Shown: positions 50,234-59,424 of the stretch, in pieces
Layout: every line of letters starts with the position of its first letter
Numbering within the stretch: the stretch's first letter is position 1
From: Paenibacillus vini
Lineage (GTDB): Bacteria > Bacillota > Bacilli > Paenibacillales > Paenibacillaceae
Direction of reading: 5' to 3'
NCBI RefSeq assembly: GCF_018403325.1
Contig: NZ_BOSL01000003.1
Span: 248,001-312,000 of the forward strand
DNA: 64,000 nt
Translations under genes and position numbers: made by a program
The notes under the pieces: model-generated
The model's database searches: none
Told to the model about the DNA's origin: nothing
The model's input: the letters and a program-made list of their open reading frames with translations, nothing else

Positions 50234-53200
50234 TCAAGCTTTCAAATCAATTTCGAACGTCTTGATTTCATAAGGGTTCAGGACGAAGGAAACCGCCGCA
50301 GTGGACTGCCACTCTTCTTCCGAACGTTCCATCAGGTCGCATTCTCGCCAAGCGGCGATGGTCAGATCGCTCTCCAATTGGAGCGCTTTGCGGCTGCCCG
50401 AGAAGTCGTACACGCGGACGATGACGGTGTCGCGGTCTTCGGTTTTTTTCACCGCAGAGATCATCGCCGTACGGCCGGACAGCTTGAACATGGAGCGTGC
50501 CGCGGTCGAAGCGGCAGCGCCTTCCGACACGCGCAGCGGATTGTTCAAATGCCACGCTTCCTGTACGGTATCGCCCTGCAGCCAGTCCCCTTGATGCGGG
50601 AACAGCGAGTAGGTGAACCGGTGGTAACCTTGATCGGCTTCGATATCCGGGTGAATCGCGCATTTGATCAACGACAGCCGAAGCACATTATCCTTAATGT
50701 CGTATCCGTATTTGCAGTCGTTCATGAGACTCACGCCGTAGCCTTTGTCGGACAGATCCGCCCACTGGTGGCCGACGGTTTCGAATCGGGCCGCATCCCA
50801 GCTCGTATTCCAGTGAGTCGGCCGTTTCACGTTGCCGTACTGCACATCATAAGTCGCTTCCGTGGAACGGATGTCGACAGGGAAGGCCACTTTGAGCAGT
50901 TGCTGGCGTTCATGCCAATCGGCTTCGGTGACGAAGTCGATTCGGCGGCTAGCAGCGTACAGGATCATGTCTTGTTCGATCTTGGACTGTCCGTAGGTCC
51001 AGCTAAAGTGAACCACGGTGCGGATTGGACCGGATTCGGTCACACGACAGTCTTGAAGATCTCCGAGCTCCCGCGATTTTTGCTGATAGAAAATATCGAT
51101 ATCCCAGGCTTCATGGGCGAGCGGCTTATCCTCGAACAGCTGGAACAGGTTGCCCCGCTGGCCGGCGGCAAGCACTTCTCTTTGTTCCTCCCGGTCAAAT
51201 AGACGGGTAAGCTGACCATGCTCATTCCAGTCGAGTTCATAGAATGGAGTGCTAATTCCGCGTTCTCGCAGAATGAACGGAGATGACTGCTCCGCAGGGA
51301 TTGCAGCGGCAGCGTTGAACCGGATAATGGAGAATCCGAGGGACGGAATATCCGGCACTTCCACACTCCAAACGTTATCGCCGCGCTGTACGGACAATCG
51401 GTTGCCGGATTCATCGGTCCAAATGCCGGACTCCATACCGGGCTGAACCGGTATTTCCGCAAGCAGGGTTTCCGTCCAAGGCGAGGAGTTCCATACCGTA
51501 AAGATTCTGGAGGATACTTTGTCCGTGTCAGCATCTTCATTATGATTTCCCGCTGTACCTAGATCCACGGCCGCGCTAACAGCAGCTTCCCATGCCTGCA
51601 ATCCGAGCTGTTCCGCTTCCTCATATTCGATTTTGCTGTCTTCGTAGACCTCCCGGATCGAAGAGCCCGGGATGATGTCATGGAACTGGTTGCGCAAAAT
51701 GATCTTCCAGCCCTCATGCAGCTTTGCGCCGGGGTACGACGCCCAGCTGCCGTTCATTGCGCTTTGCATGGCGTTTAGCCATTCCGCTTCACGATACAGA
51801 AGCTCCAGTTTGCGGTTCATCCGCTTGTTGTGCGCCTGGCTTGTATACGTACCCCGGTGATATTCGAGATACAGCTCACCGTCCCAAGTATGCACATAGC
51901 TGTCGCTTTCAGCGACCGTTTCGCCGAGCTTGCGGAAATAATCGCCGGCTGTGCCGGTGCCGAGATTCGGCATTCCAGGCAGCTTGTCGAGCCGGCGCCG
52001 CATCTCCAGCATGTCGCGGTTAACGCCGCCGCCGCCGTCCCCATAACCGTAAGAGAGCAGGAGCTCCTGGTTCAGCTCTTTATCGCGGTAGGCGTCCCAG
52101 CTGCCTTTTACCGTTTTCGGGGTGATTTGCCCGTTATACGTATAGAACCAGGAACCCGGCTGGGACCATGGCTCGGTGGTGGTGATGAAGTGGGTCAGAA
52201 TTTCAGTCCCGTCGATGCCGCGCCATTTGAACGTATCATGCGGCATCCGGTTGTACTGGTTCCAACTGATCTTTGTCGTCATGAACGTATGAATGCCCGA
52301 CTTTTTCAAAATTTGCGGAAGAGACCAGCTGTAACCAAATACATCGGGCAGCCATAAATAATCGCAGTCAGCTCCGAATTCCTGCTTGAAGAAACGGGTA
52401 CCAACGAGCAGCTGACGCACGAGCGATTCTCCGGAGGTCAGGTTGCAGTCGGCTTCCAGCCACATGCCGCCGCCGGCTTCCCAGCGGCCTTCCGCTACGC
52501 GTTCCCGGATGGATTCGTACAGCTCAGGATAGTCTTCCTTCACGTAATCGTAAAGCTGAGGCTGAGTCTGCAAAAAAGTATATTCCGGATACATTTCCAT
52601 CAATCGCATCACCGTGGAGAAGGAACGGGCGCATTTTTCACGGGTATGCTTCAGGCGCCAGAGCCAAGCCACGTCGATATGCGTGTGACCGACGCAAGTA
52701 ATGTTGACCAGGGACGATTTGTCCATACCGGCGATTTTGTCGTTGAGAAAATCTCTTGCCGCATGGAGTGATTCGTAAAACTCATCCGATCCGGGTATCC
52801 GCCAATCGATCAAAGCCAGAGACTGGTCGGCAGCTTGCAGCAGCTTGGCCCGCTCAGGCAGGTTCTCGTCGAGCACATTCACCGTTTCCGAAATTGCCAA
52901 AATGGTGTAGTAGTAATCGTCCACGGTCTCGTCCAGCCAGCAGATCTCCGCCAGCTTGACGCCGTGAGTCTGGTTTCTCGGCTGCCCGCCGCCTTCAAGT
53001 CCGGACCATAGACGGAAAAGCAGTTGCTGCTTCGTCCCGGCCAGCGTCTCCGGCAGGAATACTTCTTTATGATTGGAATCCACGCCCTGATATGGCTTAC
53101 CCTGCAAATAAAACAGGGATTCGAAGCCGGAGTTGTTACCTGCCCCGGTTTCGCCGAAATCAAAGCGGCCAAGTATTTTATGTCCCGCCCATTCTTGAGG

Positions 53201-53422
53201 GATATCAATTTCAGAAGATAGCCACAAATACAAGTCGCGGCCGCTCCAGGTATCTCCGGTCTTCATAATGTCCCATGTATCCGAAACGGCTGGGATCGAA
53301 GGATTGATTTCTTTGCGTTCGTCTTCAAGACGGTAGAAGTAAGGAATCGGTCTGCTGTCGCGGTACCGGTAGGACGATATCTCGTGGATGCGTGATTGCA
53401 GTTTCTGCTGAGTGAGAAACAT
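50234..53422 (-). CDS. Alpha-mannosidase, glycoside hydrolase family 38
   Basis: 1062 residues with the full bacterial GH38 layout. The N-terminal domain carries metal ligands VGHTHIDVAWLW (His246/248, Asp250) and the nucleophile Asp360 in YLWLPDVFGYSW; EAGGGMWLEADCNLTSGESL is also typical. The helical middle has WASYPGAKLHEGWKIILRNQFHD and the C-terminal half is beta-sandwich. No signal peptide, so it trims mannosides in the cytoplasm after import. The minus-strand start at 53422 has AAGGGGG upstream. It is divergent from the sensor kinase and should be induced with the importer and GH85 genes. Confidence 0.94.
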   Translation of the reverse strand: MFLTQQKLQSRIHEISSYRYRDSRPIPYFYRLEDERKEINPSIPAVSDTWDIMKTGDTWSGRDLYLWLSSEIDIPQEWAGHKILGRFDFGETGAGNNSGFESLFYLQGKPYQGVDSNHKEVFLPETLAGTKQQLLFRLWSGLEGGGQPRNQTHGVKLAEICWLDETVDDYYYTILAISETVNVLDENLPERAKLLQAADQSLALIDWRIPGSDEFYESLHAARDFLNDKIAGMDKSSLVNITCVGHTHIDVAWLWRLKHTREKCARSFSTVMRLMEMYPEYTFLQTQPQLYDYVKEDYPELYESIRERVAEGRWEAGGGMWLEADCNLTSGESLVRQLLVGTRFFKQEFGADCDYLWLPDVFGYSWSLPQILKKSGIHTFMTTKISWNQYNRMPHDTFKWRGIDGTEILTHFITTTEPWSQPGSWFYTYNGQITPKTVKGSWDAYRDKELNQELLLSYGYGDGGGGVNRDMLEMRRRLDKLPGMPNLGTGTAGDYFRKLGETVAESDSYVHTWDGELYLEYHRGTYTSQAHNKRMNRKLELLYREAEWLNAMQSAMNGSWASYPGAKLHEGWKIILRNQFHDIIPGSSIREVYEDSKIEYEEAEQLGLQAWEAAVSAAVDLGTAGNHNEDADTDKVSSRIFTVWNSSPWTETLLAEIPVQPGMESGIWTDESGNRLSVQRGDNVWSVEVPDIPSLGFSIIRFNAAAAIPAEQSSPFILRERGISTPFYELDWNEHGQLTRLFDREEQREVLAAGQRGNLFQLFEDKPLAHEAWDIDIFYQQKSRELGDLQDCRVTESGPIRTVVHFSWTYGQSKIEQDMILYAASRRIDFVTEADWHERQQLLKVAFPVDIRSTEATYDVQYGNVKRPTHWNTSWDAARFETVGHQWADLSDKGYGVSLMNDCKYGYDIKDNVLRLSLIKCAIHPDIEADQGYHRFTYSLFPHQGDWLQGDTVQEAWHLNNPLRVSEGAAASTAARSMFKLSGRTAMISAVKKTEDRDTVIVRVYDFSGSRKALQLESDLTIAAWRECDLMERSEEEWQSTAAVSFVLNPYEIKTFEIDLKA

Positions 53423-53678
53423 CAGGAAAGAACCCCCTTAAATTATCTTAGGGGGCAAGCGTAGAAAAGAAAGGAAGGCGAAGCCACATGACGGACTTCG
53501 TAACTTTATGTTGAGGTGATCTTAGGGGATCAAGGTCTATTATAGTCAGGGGCCGCCAAGAATTCAAATATTAAAATAGCTGGTATCGGCTTCCAGAAAA
53601 TACGGATTGCACTCAGGCGCTTGGCGGTGATACACTGAAACGCGAACCAAAAAACGTCAGGACAGGAAGTGTCCCGCT
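53423..53678. promoter_or_regulatory. Divergent control region between GH38 and sensor kinase
   Basis: 256 bases with no open frame of note. ATCTTAGGGG occurs at 53445-53454, and the longer TGATCTTAGGGGATC at 53517-53531. The latter recurs exactly at 57291-57305 in front of the importer operon. These are candidate sites for the AraC-type regulator encoded at 55529. Confidence 0.5.
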
Positions 53679-55529
53679 TTGAACAAATTTCGCCGTTTTT
53701 ATCTAAATCACTTGAAACGGAAAATGTTTAACAAAATTATTTTGCTGTATTCCGCTATTATGATGATCTTGTTCCTGATTGCCGCCGTAATGGCGTACGA
53801 GTTCCAAGTACAGCGGATCATCCGGGAGGAGACCGACGCCAATTTAAAGACCGCGCATGTGCTTAGCATTTACTTGAACCGGCAGTATGAGAACATACAG
53901 AACACGGTACAGCAAATATACGGCGATGCGGCGTTAAGCGATGACCTGGTCTATTTTTTGAATAACAGGTACGAAAGTTATCTGAGCCATCGCCTGAATT
54001 TATTCAGCAGGCCGGGAGAACAGCGTATTCGCTCATTCAGCTCGCTTCTGAAATCTTATCTGGAACAAAATCCGGGGGCTACGGGGGTTACGATATATAG
54101 CTATCCGTTAGACTTTTACATGCAAATCCGTCCGGAAAGCCAGCAGCTGAAATATGAAACCGGTTCCAAGAGCGAGTGGGAAAACTGGTTTGACCGCCGT
54201 AAAATTTATGCTTGGGATACGATTCATCAGTATGGGCGATTTTGGGATACCGTCGATCCTGCCGCGTCCCGAATGAGGTATTCTTATTCCCGTGAGCTTC
54301 AGGATCCCTGGACGCTGGATAAGATGGGGATGATGATGGTTGAATTCGATGCCGGGCAAATATCCGCTTGGCTTAATTCCCGTGCGCCTGAAGTGCATGG
54401 CCGGATCCTGGTGATGAGTTCTCAGGGAACGGTTATTTATGATTCTCAGACAACGGATAGCTACTTCGGACAGACTTATCCGTTCCAGGCCAAGCTTGAT
54501 AATACGGGAAAATGGATTCAACTGGACGAAATGTCCAAGGTGAATGTGCTGAGTGTCGGAAATGCGGAATTGTCGGTCGTCGGGATCGTGTCCAAATCAT
54601 CGATACACGCCAGTACGGTTTCTTTGAGGAACAGCCTGATTATCGTTACGCTGCTGTTCATCGCCGCCAGCTTTATTATTACGAGTACGATCATGCGAAA
54701 ATATTCCAAGAAAATCCAGCGTATCATCCGTTCCATGAGCCGGATCGGGGAAGGCGACCTCACCACGCGGATCCAGATGCCCGGCGAGGATGAGCTTCAG
54801 CAGATTTCGCAGCGCGTTAACGATATGTGCGAGCGGCTGGAGCTTTATATCGACAAGATGTATACGTCGGAAATCCGGCAGAAGCATGCCGAGCTTGTCG
54901 CGCTTCAGTCGCAAATCCATCCTCATTTTCTGTACAACACTTTAGAATCGATCCGGATGAAGGCGTATTCTTCCGGAGCCAGAGATGTGGGGCAAATGAT
55001 TTACAGTTTATCCGTCATGTTCAGAAGCATGGTCAAAAAGGATACGATCGTGACGATTCAGGAAGAGATCGAGTTGTGCTCCATTTATCTGGACCTGTTC
55101 CGCATGCGTTATGAGGGCCGCTTGAAGGTGGATATCGAAATGGACGACGAAATCGGCGGCTGCCGGATTATCAAGCTACTTATACAACCGATCGTGGAAA
55201 ATTACATTGTGCACGGCTTCCGTTCACTGGAGAGCGATAATGTTATTTCACTTCATGCCGTAAAGGATCTGGAACGGGATAGAATCGTGATTACGGTAGT
55301 CGATAACGGTAAGGGGATACCGGCCGGAAGGCTGGAGGAAATCACTCGAATGCTTGCTTCTCCGTCCCAAGCGGCCGGAGGCGCCCAAGCGTCCATCGGT
55401 CTGATCAATGTCCATGAAAGAATACGTATGAACTATGGGGATGACTTTGGAATCGCCGTTTGCAGCGAAGAGGGCAAAGGAACGGCGATACGGATTGAAA
55501 TACCGCTGCTCAGGGAGGGGTTCATGTGA
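53679..55529 (+). CDS. YesM-type sensor histidine kinase
   Basis: 616 residues. A membrane helix near 18-40 and another near 312-335 flank a large extracellular sensor domain (about 40-310) with FSRPGEQRIRSFSSLLKSYL. HAMP follows (TIMRKYSKKIQRIIRSMSRIGEGDL), then the His_kinase motif QSQIHPHFLYNTLESIRMKA (His phospho-acceptor) and a C-terminal ATPase with DNGKGIPAGRLEE and GLINVHERI. The start is TTG 53679 after AGGAAGTG. The stop overlaps the regulator's start (TGATG). It likely senses a released glycan or its fragment. Confidence 0.92.
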   Translation: MNKFRRFYLNHLKRKMFNKIILLYSAIMMILFLIAAVMAYEFQVQRIIREETDANLKTAHVLSIYLNRQYENIQNTVQQIYGDAALSDDLVYFLNNRYESYLSHRLNLFSRPGEQRIRSFSSLLKSYLEQNPGATGVTIYSYPLDFYMQIRPESQQLKYETGSKSEWENWFDRRKIYAWDTIHQYGRFWDTVDPAASRMRYSYSRELQDPWTLDKMGMMMVEFDAGQISAWLNSRAPEVHGRILVMSSQGTVIYDSQTTDSYFGQTYPFQAKLDNTGKWIQLDEMSKVNVLSVGNAELSVVGIVSKSSIHASTVSLRNSLIIVTLLFIAASFIITSTIMRKYSKKIQRIIRSMSRIGEGDLTTRIQMPGEDELQQISQRVNDMCERLELYIDKMYTSEIRQKHAELVALQSQIHPHFLYNTLESIRMKAYSSGARDVGQMIYSLSVMFRSMVKKDTIVTIQEEIELCSIYLDLFRMRYEGRLKVDIEMDDEIGGCRIIKLLIQPIVENYIVHGFRSLESDNVISLHAVKDLERDRIVITVVDNGKGIPAGRLEEITRMLASPSQAAGGAQASIGLINVHERIRMNYGDDFGIAVCSEEGKGTAIRIEIPLLREGFM

Positions 55530-57091
55530 TGAAAAAAGTATTGTTTGTAGATGACGAACCGCTGATTGCTCAGGGCTTAAGCTCCATTTTGGACTGGAAC
55601 AAATATGGAATCGAGATCGCGGGAACGGCAAACGACGGATTAAGCGCTCTGGAGATGATCCGTGAGGAGCCCGTAGATTTGCTGGTGACGGACATTATGA
55701 TGCCGCGTATGAACGGGCTGGAATTAATCCGGAAGATCAAAGACAACGAAGAGAACAAGACTAAATTCATCGTGCTGAGCGGGTATGAAGAATTTGAATA
55801 TGTCAAAGCAGGCATTCAGCTTGGCATCGAAAATTATATTTTAAAACCGATCAATCTCGAGGAACTGGAGTCAACGATCCGCCATATCCGCGGGGATTGG
55901 GAGCGGGAGGAGATTCAGCAGGTCCAATTCGAAGAGGATTGGGAGGTTTTGCGCAGCAATATTCTTCAGCGATGGGTCAGCGGGGAGATCGAAAGCCAGG
56001 AGTTCAAACATCGGGCCCAGTTGCTGGGCTTGCCGCTAGACCGTGAAAAGTACCGGTTGTATGTCATACGGCCGATCCTGACAGAGAACTGCGATATCAT
56101 TCAGAAAGTCGGTGCGATAATGGCCGATCCATGCCGGGAGCTTATCCGGGCAATGGAACGCTTGAAGCCAAGGGAGACGGAAGTCATTAGTTTTATGGAC
56201 CCGGACGGGGATATGGTGATTCTTTATGCTTCCTGTGGTCAAAAAGACGATGCGGCGGTTCAACGGCAGGTGAAGGCTACGGCTCAAGCTTTGCCGGGCA
56301 GCCTGGAGGCGAGTTTTTGGATTTCCGAAGGGGGTCCGGGGGCCGACTTTAAAGGCGTGCAGTTCAGCTATGCACGGGCAAAATCGGTATTCCACCGTTT
56401 CCTGATCACTGGAACGGATCGAATCCGGTTTACCGATGCAGATGAGCAGGGTACAGCTGCGTCCCCGATGATCGAGTGGAACAGCGAGAAGTATGTCGAA
56501 CTGCTGATTGAAGGCAATACGGAGCCGGTGGAGCATTTCATCGGGGAGGTGCTTTGGAGCGCCTGCCGGGAGAATTTAACGCCGCGCGAAGCCTGCGTCA
56601 ACACAGCTCTGCAATTAATGCTCGCGGCGAAAGAGAGAGAAGAGAATCCCGACTACAGCGAGGTGTTCGGTCCGTTAAGCAGGATCAGCACCTTGCCCTC
56701 CTTGATCCGGCATGTAACCGCAACGGTCAGCAAAAGCATGGAAAGGCAAGACACCGTCCGGGGGGAATATAGCCCGCACGTAGCCTTTTTGGTTGAGCAG
56801 GTCCACCGGCATTATGCCGATGAATTGTCACTGAAGACATTAAGCCAGAAAGTCGGCTTACATCCGAATTATTTGGGCCAGCTGTTCCAGCAGGAGTTGG
56901 GCCATAGTTTCTCTGACTTTGTAAACCAATACCGGATCGAAAAAGCGACCCAGCTCCTGATGCATACGGACCGCAAAACGACGGAGATCGCGCTTAGCGT
57001 CGGGTATTTGGACACCTCCTATTTCTATCGCCAGTTCAAGAAATATGCCGGAGTTTCGCCGACGGAACTGCGTCATATGTATACTAAATAA
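55529..57091 (+). CDS. YesN-type AraC-family response regulator
   Basis: 520 residues: receiver domain (Asp55 in LLVTDIMMPRMNGLEL, Lys in NYILKPINLEELE), a long middle region (about 125-400) and a C-terminal AraC double helix-turn-helix (about 420-520) with YADELSLKTLSQKVGLHPNYLGQLFQ and IALSVGYLDTSYFYRQFKKYAGVSPTELR. ATG 55529 follows GGGAGGGG. It is co-transcribed with the kinase and should activate the mannosidase, importer and GH85 genes. Target motif is a candidate TGATCTTAGGGGATC (see findings). Confidence 0.92.
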   Translation: MKKVLFVDDEPLIAQGLSSILDWNKYGIEIAGTANDGLSALEMIREEPVDLLVTDIMMPRMNGLELIRKIKDNEENKTKFIVLSGYEEFEYVKAGIQLGIENYILKPINLEELESTIRHIRGDWEREEIQQVQFEEDWEVLRSNILQRWVSGEIESQEFKHRAQLLGLPLDREKYRLYVIRPILTENCDIIQKVGAIMADPCRELIRAMERLKPRETEVISFMDPDGDMVILYASCGQKDDAAVQRQVKATAQALPGSLEASFWISEGGPGADFKGVQFSYARAKSVFHRFLITGTDRIRFTDADEQGTAASPMIEWNSEKYVELLIEGNTEPVEHFIGEVLWSACRENLTPREACVNTALQLMLAAKEREENPDYSEVFGPLSRISTLPSLIRHVTATVSKSMERQDTVRGEYSPHVAFLVEQVHRHYADELSLKTLSQKVGLHPNYLGQLFQQELGHSFSDFVNQYRIEKATQLLMHTDRKTTEIALSVGYLDTSYFYRQFKKYAGVSPTELRHMYTK

Positions 57092-57123
57092 GTCCTCATT
57101 TCCTGAGAGGATCGGCGTGGCAG

Positions 57124-57158
57124 GCGCAACCGAAAAGGTTGCGCTTGTTGTTTTTTTA
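57124..57158 (+). terminator. Intrinsic terminator after the yesN-like gene
   Basis: GCGCAACC-GAAAA-GGTTGCGC followed by TTGTTGTTTTTTT. Confidence 0.9.
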
Positions 57159-57209
57159 AAGTCGGTCTTTAATTTATCCATGGAATTCTAGGGTTTTTCA
57201 ACTTGTTGA

Positions 57210-57223
57210 AGATAGCGCTTACT
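57210..57223. promoter_or_regulatory. cre-like site 1 before importer operon
   Basis: AGATAGCGCTTACT matches the 14-base cre consensus except at its end bases. About 200 bases before the permease start. Confidence 0.4.
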
Positions 57224-57290
57224 TGGCACAATAGAGTTAGTTAAGGGCAAGCGAAACAGAAGGGGCGGTTCAGCCGCCGAAGCTTTGTTT

Positions 57291-57305
57291 TGATCTTAGG
57301 GGATC
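57291..57305. promoter_or_regulatory. Shared motif TGATCTTAGGGGATC, importer copy
   Basis: Identical over 15 bases to 53517-53531 in the mannosidase/sensor control region. Probable binding site of the AraC-type regulator. Confidence 0.45.
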
Positions 57306-57354
57306 CATGACGAAGCGGTTTCATCACGTGTCCAGCAAACATTTCAGCATCCCT

Positions 57355-57368
57355 TGGAAACGCTTTAA
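57355..57368. promoter_or_regulatory. cre-like site 2 before importer operon
   Basis: TGGAAACGCTTTAA fits cre with two mismatches. It lies 40 bases before the GTG start, so it would act by blocking transcription. With the other sites this leaves no gene in the gap 57092-57407. Confidence 0.5.
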
Positions 57369-57407
57369 TTCCTTCCAAAGGGGACAGCAGGCAAAGGAGG
57401 AATGAAC

Positions 57408-58337
57408 GTGGCAGCATTTTGGAAAAAAGTCATCAGAAATCGTGCGCTGCTGTTCATGGTTATACCCGGAACCGTCTGGTTCCTCATCTTTGCCTACTTG
57501 CCGATGTTCGGTTCAATCCTAGCATTTAAAGATTTCCGAATCAGCCGCGACGGATTTTTCGCCAGCGTGTTCAACAGCAAGTGGGTAGGATTCAAAAATT
57601 TCGAGTATTTGTTCACGACTAGCGATGCTTATGTAATTACGAGAAATACGATATTGTACAACCTGGCCCTTATTTTTCTCGGTCTGGTGATCTCCGTCGG
57701 TTTAGCGATAATCCTAAGCGAACTTGTCAACAAACGGATGGCGAAGGTATATCAAACCGGGATGTTTCTCCCGCACTTCCTGTCCTGGGTCATTATCAGT
57801 TACTTCGCCTTTACCTTCCTGAGCATGGATAAGGGTACGCTGAACCAGATCATTACCTTCTTCGGAGGAGAACGGATCAGCTGGTATTCCGAACCGAAGT
57901 ATTGGCCGTTCATCATTGTATTCGTCGGGATCTGGAAGAGCGTTGGATACAACAGCGTTATCTATCTCGCGGCAATCACCGGAATCGACAAGTCTTATTA
58001 CGAAGCGGCCGTCATTGACGGGGCGACCAAATGGAAGCAGATCCGCTATATTACCGTACCGCTGCTCAAACCGCTCATGATTATTTTGACGATCCTCGCT
58101 ATCGGCGGCATTTTCCGGTCCGACTTCGGATTATTTTACCAGTTGCCGAAGGATGCGGGAGCCTTATACCCTGTAACCAATGTCATCGATACCTTCGTTT
58201 ATCGCGGCTTGATCAATATGGGTGATATCGGTATGAGTACCGCTGCGGGCTTGTATCAATCATTGGTCGGACTGGTGCTCATTCTGGTCGCCAATGCCAT
58301 CGTCAGAAAAATTGAAAAAGATCATGCGATCTTTTAG
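57408..58337 (+). CDS. ABC transporter permease (LplB type)
   Basis: 309 residues with six helices. The opening LLFMVIPGTVWFLIFAYLPMFGSILAFKDFRI, quoted as PGTVWFLIFAYLPM, and the EAA loop YEAAVIDGATKWKQIRYITVPL are typical of LplB/YtcP-group permeases. The start is GTG 57408, seven bases after AAAGGAGG; an ATG at 57402 is too close to that site. The partner permease and binding protein follow. Confidence 0.93.
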   Translation: MAAFWKKVIRNRALLFMVIPGTVWFLIFAYLPMFGSILAFKDFRISRDGFFASVFNSKWVGFKNFEYLFTTSDAYVITRNTILYNLALIFLGLVISVGLAIILSELVNKRMAKVYQTGMFLPHFLSWVIISYFAFTFLSMDKGTLNQIITFFGGERISWYSEPKYWPFIIVFVGIWKSVGYNSVIYLAAITGIDKSYYEAAVIDGATKWKQIRYITVPLLKPLMIILTILAIGGIFRSDFGLFYQLPKDAGALYPVTNVIDTFVYRGLINMGDIGMSTAAGLYQSLVGLVLILVANAIVRKIEKDHAIF

Positions 58338-58356
58338 AGCGCGGGGGGGTTAGCAG

Positions 58357-59289
58357 ATGATATCAAATTCAGCTCAGTTAGACGTAAAAAAACAGCGGGA
58401 TTTCAATGAGATCACCCCGGGTTGGAATGTGCTTTTTAACATCCTCATCGGCCTGTTCTCCTTCTCATGCGTATTCCCGTTCCTGTTCGTTATTATTATA
58501 TCTTTGACCGATGAACAGACGCTGGCGCTCGAAGGCTTCAGCCTTTGGCCCAGCAAATTCAGCACCGAAGCTTACAGCTATATTTTTCAGACGGGACATG
58601 AATTGCTAGTATCGTTCGGAGTCACGCTGCTTGTCACCATTATGGGTACGTTGATCACCTTGATTCTGGTAACGACCTATGCCTATGCGGTATCCAGAAA
58701 GAGCTTTGAATTCCGTGGCTTCTTCAGCTTCCTGGCGTTTTTCACGATGCTGTTTTCCGGAGGGATGGTTCCCGGTTACATCGTAATGACCCAGTTCCTG
58801 CATCTGCAGAATACGATTTGGTCCTTGATCTTTCCGTTATCCTTGAGCGCTTTTTCGATCATCGTTATGCGTACGTTTTTCCAGACTACGGTTCCTGATG
58901 AAATCATAGAATCCGCCAAAATTGACGGGGCGGGCGAACTCAAGACGTTTATAAGAATCGTGCTTCCCGTGTCGCTGCCGGGCATCGCCACAATCGGGCT
59001 GTTCGCCTGCCTGGCTTATTGGAACGACTGGTTCAATGCGCTGCTCTATTACAACAAACCGGAATTGACGCCGCCGCTGCAGTTTTTGCTGATGAAGATC
59101 GAGAAGAACATGGACTTCTTGATTAAGAACGCCCAGAATCTCGGTACTTTTAACGCGGCTGCCGGCTTACCGACGGAAACCGTGCGAATGGCGATGGTGG
59201 TGCTCGCAACTCTTCCAATCGTGCTTGCGTATCCGTTTTTCCAGCGTTACTTTGTGCAAGGCTTGACCGTAGGTTCGGTTAAAGGCTGA
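58357..59289 (+). CDS. ABC transporter permease (YtcP type)
   Basis: 310 residues, six helices. The EAA loop reads IIESAKIDGAGELKTFIRIVLPV, and the C terminus FFQRYFVQGLTVGSVKG is characteristic of YtcP. ATG 58357 lies 19 bases after the first permease gene. No ATPase gene is in the operon; a shared MsmX-type protein is expected. Confidence 0.93.
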   Translation: MISNSAQLDVKKQRDFNEITPGWNVLFNILIGLFSFSCVFPFLFVIIISLTDEQTLALEGFSLWPSKFSTEAYSYIFQTGHELLVSFGVTLLVTIMGTLITLILVTTYAYAVSRKSFEFRGFFSFLAFFTMLFSGGMVPGYIVMTQFLHLQNTIWSLIFPLSLSAFSIIVMRTFFQTTVPDEIIESAKIDGAGELKTFIRIVLPVSLPGIATIGLFACLAYWNDWFNALLYYNKPELTPPLQFLLMKIEKNMDFLIKNAQNLGTFNAAAGLPTETVRMAMVVLATLPIVLAYPFFQRYFVQGLTVGSVKG

Positions 59290-59424
59290 TTCCAGGCCGT
59301 ACAGGCCGCATACTCATGGTTGTTTCCGCGTCATCCCGGCCGTAGAATCACGCAGCTGCCCGGCCGGGCACATAGCGGTTTCAATAGATGCTCTTCATAC
59401 AACTTGTACGTAGGGGGAAACAAA

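Noticed and set aside
50165-51202. Open frame of 345 codons on the plus strand opposite GH38
   Set aside because: It begins in the terminator, has no ribosome site and is explained by codon bias of the antisense mannosidase gene.
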